From positions 1 through 35,420 of the forward strand of contig CAZWSE010000029.1 of the NCBI GenBank assembly GCA_964636575.1: 35,420 nucleotides of DNA. The letters run 5' to 3'. The notes beneath the pieces are model-generated. The model was not told the DNA's origin, did no database searches, and worked only from the letters and a program-made list of their open reading frames with translations. Every line of letters starts with the position of its first letter. Position 1 is the first letter of the stretch. This DNA comes from CAZWSE01 sp964636575 (GTDB taxonomy: Bacteria; Pseudomonadota; Alphaproteobacteria; Rhodobacterales; Rhodobacteraceae). A program made the translations under genes and the position numbers. Positions 32,771 through 35,420 of this stretch are shown here, piece after piece.

Positions 32771-33674
32771 GGCGCACATCCTCGTCTCCGGCGGTGCGGA
32801 CATAGAACATTAGCGCGACCATCACGATTGCCAGCAGTGTGATCGACAGGGCGGCACCTAAGGGCCAGTTGCGGCCTTGGCCGAACTGAAGCTCAATCAG
32901 ATTGCCGATCATCAACTGGTTGCCGCCGCCCATGACGCGCGGTGTGACATAGGCGCCAAGCGATGGGACAAACACAAGGATCGACCCCGCGATAAGCCCC
33001 GGTTTGACAAGGGGCAGGATGATCTTGCGCAAGACTTGAAACCGCGTCGCATAGAGGTCGTATCCGGCCTCAACCAAACTGAAATCCAACCGCTCCATCG
33101 AGGCATAAAGCGGCAGCACCATCAGCGGCAGATAGACGTAGATCATCCCCAGCATGATCGAAAATTCGGTGAACAGCATCTGGATGGGCTCATTTATAAC
33201 GCCAGCCCAAATCAGAACCGTGTTGACCGTGCCTTCGTTGCGGATCAGCTCAACCACTGCAAAGGTGCGGATCAGCAGGTTTGTCCAGAACGGGATGATG
33301 ATCAGCAGCATCCAGAAATCGCGCTGGCCTTTGGGGCGGGTCGCGATGAAATAGGCGGTCGGGAAGCCGAAGATCACGCAAAACAGCGTTGTCAGCAGGG
33401 ACAGTTTGACCGACCGCCAGAAGATGCTCAGATGCGCGTCCGAAAAGCCGAGCGTGTCATCGAAGATGTCCCGCTCCATCACCACGTTGAACCATGCGGA
33501 CCATGAGAACTGGTATTCGACCCCGCCATAGTCGCCCGGTGTCAGGAACGAATAAAAGAGCGTAATCAACAGGGGACCACTGGCCGCGAAGACCAAAATA
33601 ATCAGGGCAGGGGCCAGCAATAGCCAGCGGTTGCGGGATGCGCGCTTGGCGGCGAGAGAGGAAAGATCGCTCAT
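32763..33674 (-). CDS. potB: polyamine-type ABC permease (PotB/PotH-like)
   Basis: A 303-residue permease with an N-terminal helix at about residues 17-40 (WLLLAPALIILVFAASGPLL) and a long periplasmic loop before the second helix. The segment PFWTNLLIRTFAVVELIRNEG and the EAA loop (LDFSLVEAGYDLYATRFQVL) are PotB/PotH marks. It begins 4 nt after the ATPase stop and overlaps the next permease. Confidence 0.93.
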   Translation of the reverse strand: MSDLSSLAAKRASRNRWLLLAPALIILVFAASGPLLITLFYSFLTPGDYGGVEYQFSWSAWFNVVMERDIFDDTLGFSDAHLSIFWRSVKLSLLTTLFCVIFGFPTAYFIATRPKGQRDFWMLLIIIPFWTNLLIRTFAVVELIRNEGTVNTVLIWAGVINEPIQMLFTEFSIMLGMIYVYLPLMVLPLYASMERLDFSLVEAGYDLYATRFQVLRKIILPLVKPGLIAGSILVFVPSLGAYVTPRVMGGGNQLMIGNLIELQFGQGRNWPLGAALSITLLAIVMVALMFYVRTAGDEDVRHG

Positions 33675-33678
33675 GCCG

Positions 33679-34752
33679 CTAGTCCCTCAGCACCTGACCG
33701 ACATCGGGCGCAAAGCTGATCCCGACGCGGTCACCCTTGGCAAAACCGGTTGCCATGTCCGGCTGGTTCTGGCGGCGCACCACAAAGGACGATCCGTCAT
33801 CCAAGTCCGCGTGATAGGCGGTGTCGGTTCCGAAATAAACGATCTCGCGCAGAGTGCCTGCTAGCAAGCCTTCGGTTTCAACCACAAGGGTCGAATGTTC
33901 GGGGCGCACAGCGACGGTGACCTTGCCATTAGGTGTATGGCCTTTGGGGGCACGGGTCGCGACGGAATGGCCTGAGCGCAGTTTGACTTGGGCGGTATCC
34001 CCAATGGCTGCGATGATATCCGCCTCAAGAAAATTGGTCTCTCCGATGAAATCAGCGACGAACCGTTCGGCGGGATGATCGTAGATATCGCGGGGGCTGC
34101 CGATCTGCCGGATGGACCCTGCGTTCATCACGGCGATCCGATCCGACATGGTCAGCGCCTCTTCCTGATCGTGGGTCACAAAGACAAAGGTGATGCCTGT
34201 TTCCAGCTGAAGGCGCTTGAGTTCCAGCTGCATTTCTTTGCGCAGCTTAAAATCCAATGCGCTCAGCGGTTCATCCAGCAAGAGGACCTTGGGCTTGGGG
34301 GCAAGTGCGCGGGCCAAGGCCACACGTTGTTGTTGCCCTCCCGAGATCTGACCGGTCTGGCGATCTGCCATTTCGGTCATCTGCACAAGCTCCATCATCT
34401 CGTCCGTGGTCTCTTTGACCTGCGATTTGGGCTGGCCCAACATCTCAAGCCCGAAACCGATGTTCTGAGCGACAGTAAGGTGCGGAAACAGGGCATAGTT
34501 CTGGAAAACGGTGTTCACTGGGCGTTGGTGCGGGGGCGAGGTCAACAGATCCTCACCGTTCATTGTCACTGTCCCGTGGGTCGGATTTTCAAAGCCCGCG
34601 ATGATGCGCAATAGCGTGGTTTTGCCGCATCCAGAGGGGCCGAGCAGGGTGAAGAATTCGTTCTCGTTGATGGCGACATCAACACCTTTCAAAGCGATGA
34701 ATTCGGATTTACCCGATCCGAAAACCTTGGTCACATCGCCAATGTCGATCAT
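33679..34752 (-). CDS. potA: polyamine-type ABC ATP-binding protein (PotA/PotG-like)
   Basis: A 357-residue ATPase. Walker A GPSGCGKTT (38-46), signature ISGGQQQRVALARAL and Walker B VLLLDEPLSALD are intact. The C-terminal third, after about residue 240, is a TOBE-type regulatory domain (VAVRPEHSTLV, LREIVYFGTDTAYH). It powers the PotB/PotC importer. It is the first gene of the operon, and its start faces the aldehyde dehydrogenase gene across a 186-bp divergent region. Confidence 0.95.
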   Translation of the reverse strand: MIDIGDVTKVFGSGKSEFIALKGVDVAINENEFFTLLGPSGCGKTTLLRIIAGFENPTHGTVTMNGEDLLTSPPHQRPVNTVFQNYALFPHLTVAQNIGFGLEMLGQPKSQVKETTDEMMELVQMTEMADRQTGQISGGQQQRVALARALAPKPKVLLLDEPLSALDFKLRKEMQLELKRLQLETGITFVFVTHDQEEALTMSDRIAVMNAGSIRQIGSPRDIYDHPAERFVADFIGETNFLEADIIAAIGDTAQVKLRSGHSVATRAPKGHTPNGKVTVAVRPEHSTLVVETEGLLAGTLREIVYFGTDTAYHADLDDGSSFVVRRQNQPDMATGFAKGDRVGISFAPDVGQVLRD

Positions 34753-34786
34753 TCGCTGCCCCGCTCTGTCTCTGTATGTTCACCTG

Positions 34787-34801
34787 TTAAGGATGTGTTA
34801 A
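34787..34801. promoter_or_regulatory. CtrA-type box TTAA-N7-TTAA
   Basis: The sequence TTAA, seven bases, TTAA is an exact match to the CtrA binding consensus known in alphaproteobacteria. It is also a direct repeat of TGTTAAG (34785-34791 and 34796-34802) with an 11-bp period, one helical turn. It lies about 35-50 bp upstream of the potA start codon, where it could cover the promoter. Confidence 0.45.
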
Positions 34802-34827
34802 GTAGCGTCCGAGCGTCAGGCTAAGTC

Positions 34828-34856
34828 AAGGGTTTGTTGTGGGTTTTGCAACCCTT
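34828..34856. repeat. inverted repeat in the pot/aldehyde dehydrogenase divergent region
   Basis: Perfect 7-bp arms AAGGGTT and AACCCTT with a 15-nt spacer. A smaller internal pair GGGTT/AACCC (34841-34854) shares the right arm, so two alternative hairpins are possible. Operator or leader structure; function unknown. Confidence 0.4.
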
Positions 34857-34938
34857 ACCTTTGCGGGTTGCCTGATTGATAAGCGGCTGCAAGGCTTCTA
34901 GGCTGCGCTGGAACACATCGCACCCACAGGAGCCTTTC

Positions 34939-35420
34939 ATGTCGCTCAAGCCTCTCGGAATTGATCCGACCCATTGCTTTATCAACGGCACTTGGGGGCC
35001 GTCCGATGCAGGTGAATTGCTTGATTTGCGCAACCCGTCCGATGGATCAGTGTTGTGCCAGATCGCGCGTGGCGGGGCTGCGGATATTGATCGCGCCGTT
35101 GCCGCAGCACAAGGTGCCTTGCAAGGCGATTGGGGCACGCGACCCGCGTATGAGCGGGGCAGGGTGCTCGCACGGATCGGGCAATTGGTTCTCGCGAACG
35201 CAGATGCCTTGGCCGAGCTTGAAGCGATGGACGTGGGCAAACCCCTGAAACAAGCCCGCGCCGATGTCACAGCCCTTGCGCGCTACATGGAGTTTTACGC
35301 AGGCGCTGCTGATAAACTGACAGGGCAGACCATTCCGTACCTTGATGGCTATACGGTTTATACTTTGCGCGAACCACATGGGGTGACGGGGCATATCGTG
35401 CCTTGGAACTATCCGATGCA
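34939..35420 (+). CDS. NAD(P)-dependent aldehyde dehydrogenase, N-terminal part, cut by the window edge
   Basis: The first 160 residues are visible from the ATG at 34939, which has AGGAG 6 nt upstream; the gene continues past the right edge. Family marks are FINGTWG near residue 14, DLRNPSDGSVL, MDVGKPLKQA near residue 104, AGAADKLTGQTIP, and IVPWNYPMQ at the end, which is the start of the cofactor-binding segment. The catalytic Cys and Glu lie outside the window. Divergent from the polyamine transporter genes, so oxidation of an aminoaldehyde from polyamine breakdown is a reasonable guess; betaine aldehyde or other aldehydes are possible. Confidence 0.9.
   Translation, partial: MSLKPLGIDPTHCFINGTWGPSDAGELLDLRNPSDGSVLCQIARGGAADIDRAVAAAQGALQGDWGTRPAYERGRVLARIGQLVLANADALAELEAMDVGKPLKQARADVTALARYMEFYAGAADKLTGQTIPYLDGYTVYTLREPHGVTGHIVPWNYPM

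Larger units (their letters stand above)
34753..34938. promoter_or_regulatory. divergent promoter region between potA and the aldehyde dehydrogenase gene
   Basis: This 186-bp gap holds two notable structures: a TTAA-N7-TTAA box (34787-34801) close to potA, and a perfect 7-bp inverted repeat AAGGGTT (34828-34834) / AACCCTT (34850-34856) with a 15-nt spacer. AGGAG at 34928-34932 is the ribosome site of the dehydrogenase gene. No -10/-35 pair can be assigned with confidence. Confidence 0.5.

Overview
The window looks like a chromosomal segment of a marine alphaproteobacterium of the Rhodobacterales (Roseobacter group). This is an inference from high GC, TTG/CTG-rich coding style, the Mrp antiporter with fused A and B subunits, RTX proteins without N-terminal signal peptides, and several ABC uptake systems. 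No rRNA, tRNA, insertion sequence, integrase or CRISPR array was seen. Coding density is high, with many 1-8 nt gene overlaps.

Layout. (1) 1-5678, minus strand: a peptide-type ABC uptake operon (binding protein, two permeases, double-ATPase), followed by a cupin and the start of a P1-family peptidase that runs off the left edge. (2) 5796-7034, plus: a short Hsp70-like ATPase, facing an M20 peptidase and an alpha-methylacyl-CoA racemase on the minus strand (7043-9446). (3) 9613-15519, plus: a complete six-gene Mrp/Mnh/Pha Na+(K+)/H+ antiporter operon. (4) 15868-29201: a surface polysaccharide region. It has a secreted polysaccharide lyase with RTX repeats, an OPX outer-membrane export lipoprotein, a family 2 glycosyltransferase, a second RTX protein with a probable beta-propeller, a sulfotransferase-like protein, an RgpF-like protein, and the KpsM, KpsE and KpsT parts of an ABC capsule exporter. 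(5) 29189-34752, minus: a Pot-type polyamine ABC uptake operon followed by a YtcJ-like amidohydrolase, with a divergent aldehyde dehydrogenase that runs off the right edge.

How the parts may work together. The capsule genes give an export path from the inner membrane (KpsM/KpsT) through the periplasm (KpsE) to the outer membrane (OPX), with modifying enzymes (glycosyltransferase, RgpF-like, sulfotransferase) beside it. The two RTX proteins have different N-terminal halves but share a C-terminal module of about 296 residues ending in almost the same peptide. I infer a common secretion or surface-targeting tail that sends a lyase and a propeller protein to the exported polymer. No type I secretion genes and no full set of glycosyltransferases are present, so the system must be completed elsewhere.

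The most interesting non-coding signals are a nested stem structure in the leader of the lyase gene, a hairpin plus T-run placed directly before the amidohydrolase ribosome binding site, an exact TTAA-N7-TTAA box in the pot/aldehyde dehydrogenase divergent region, and C-rich leaders before GTG starts of capsule-region genes.
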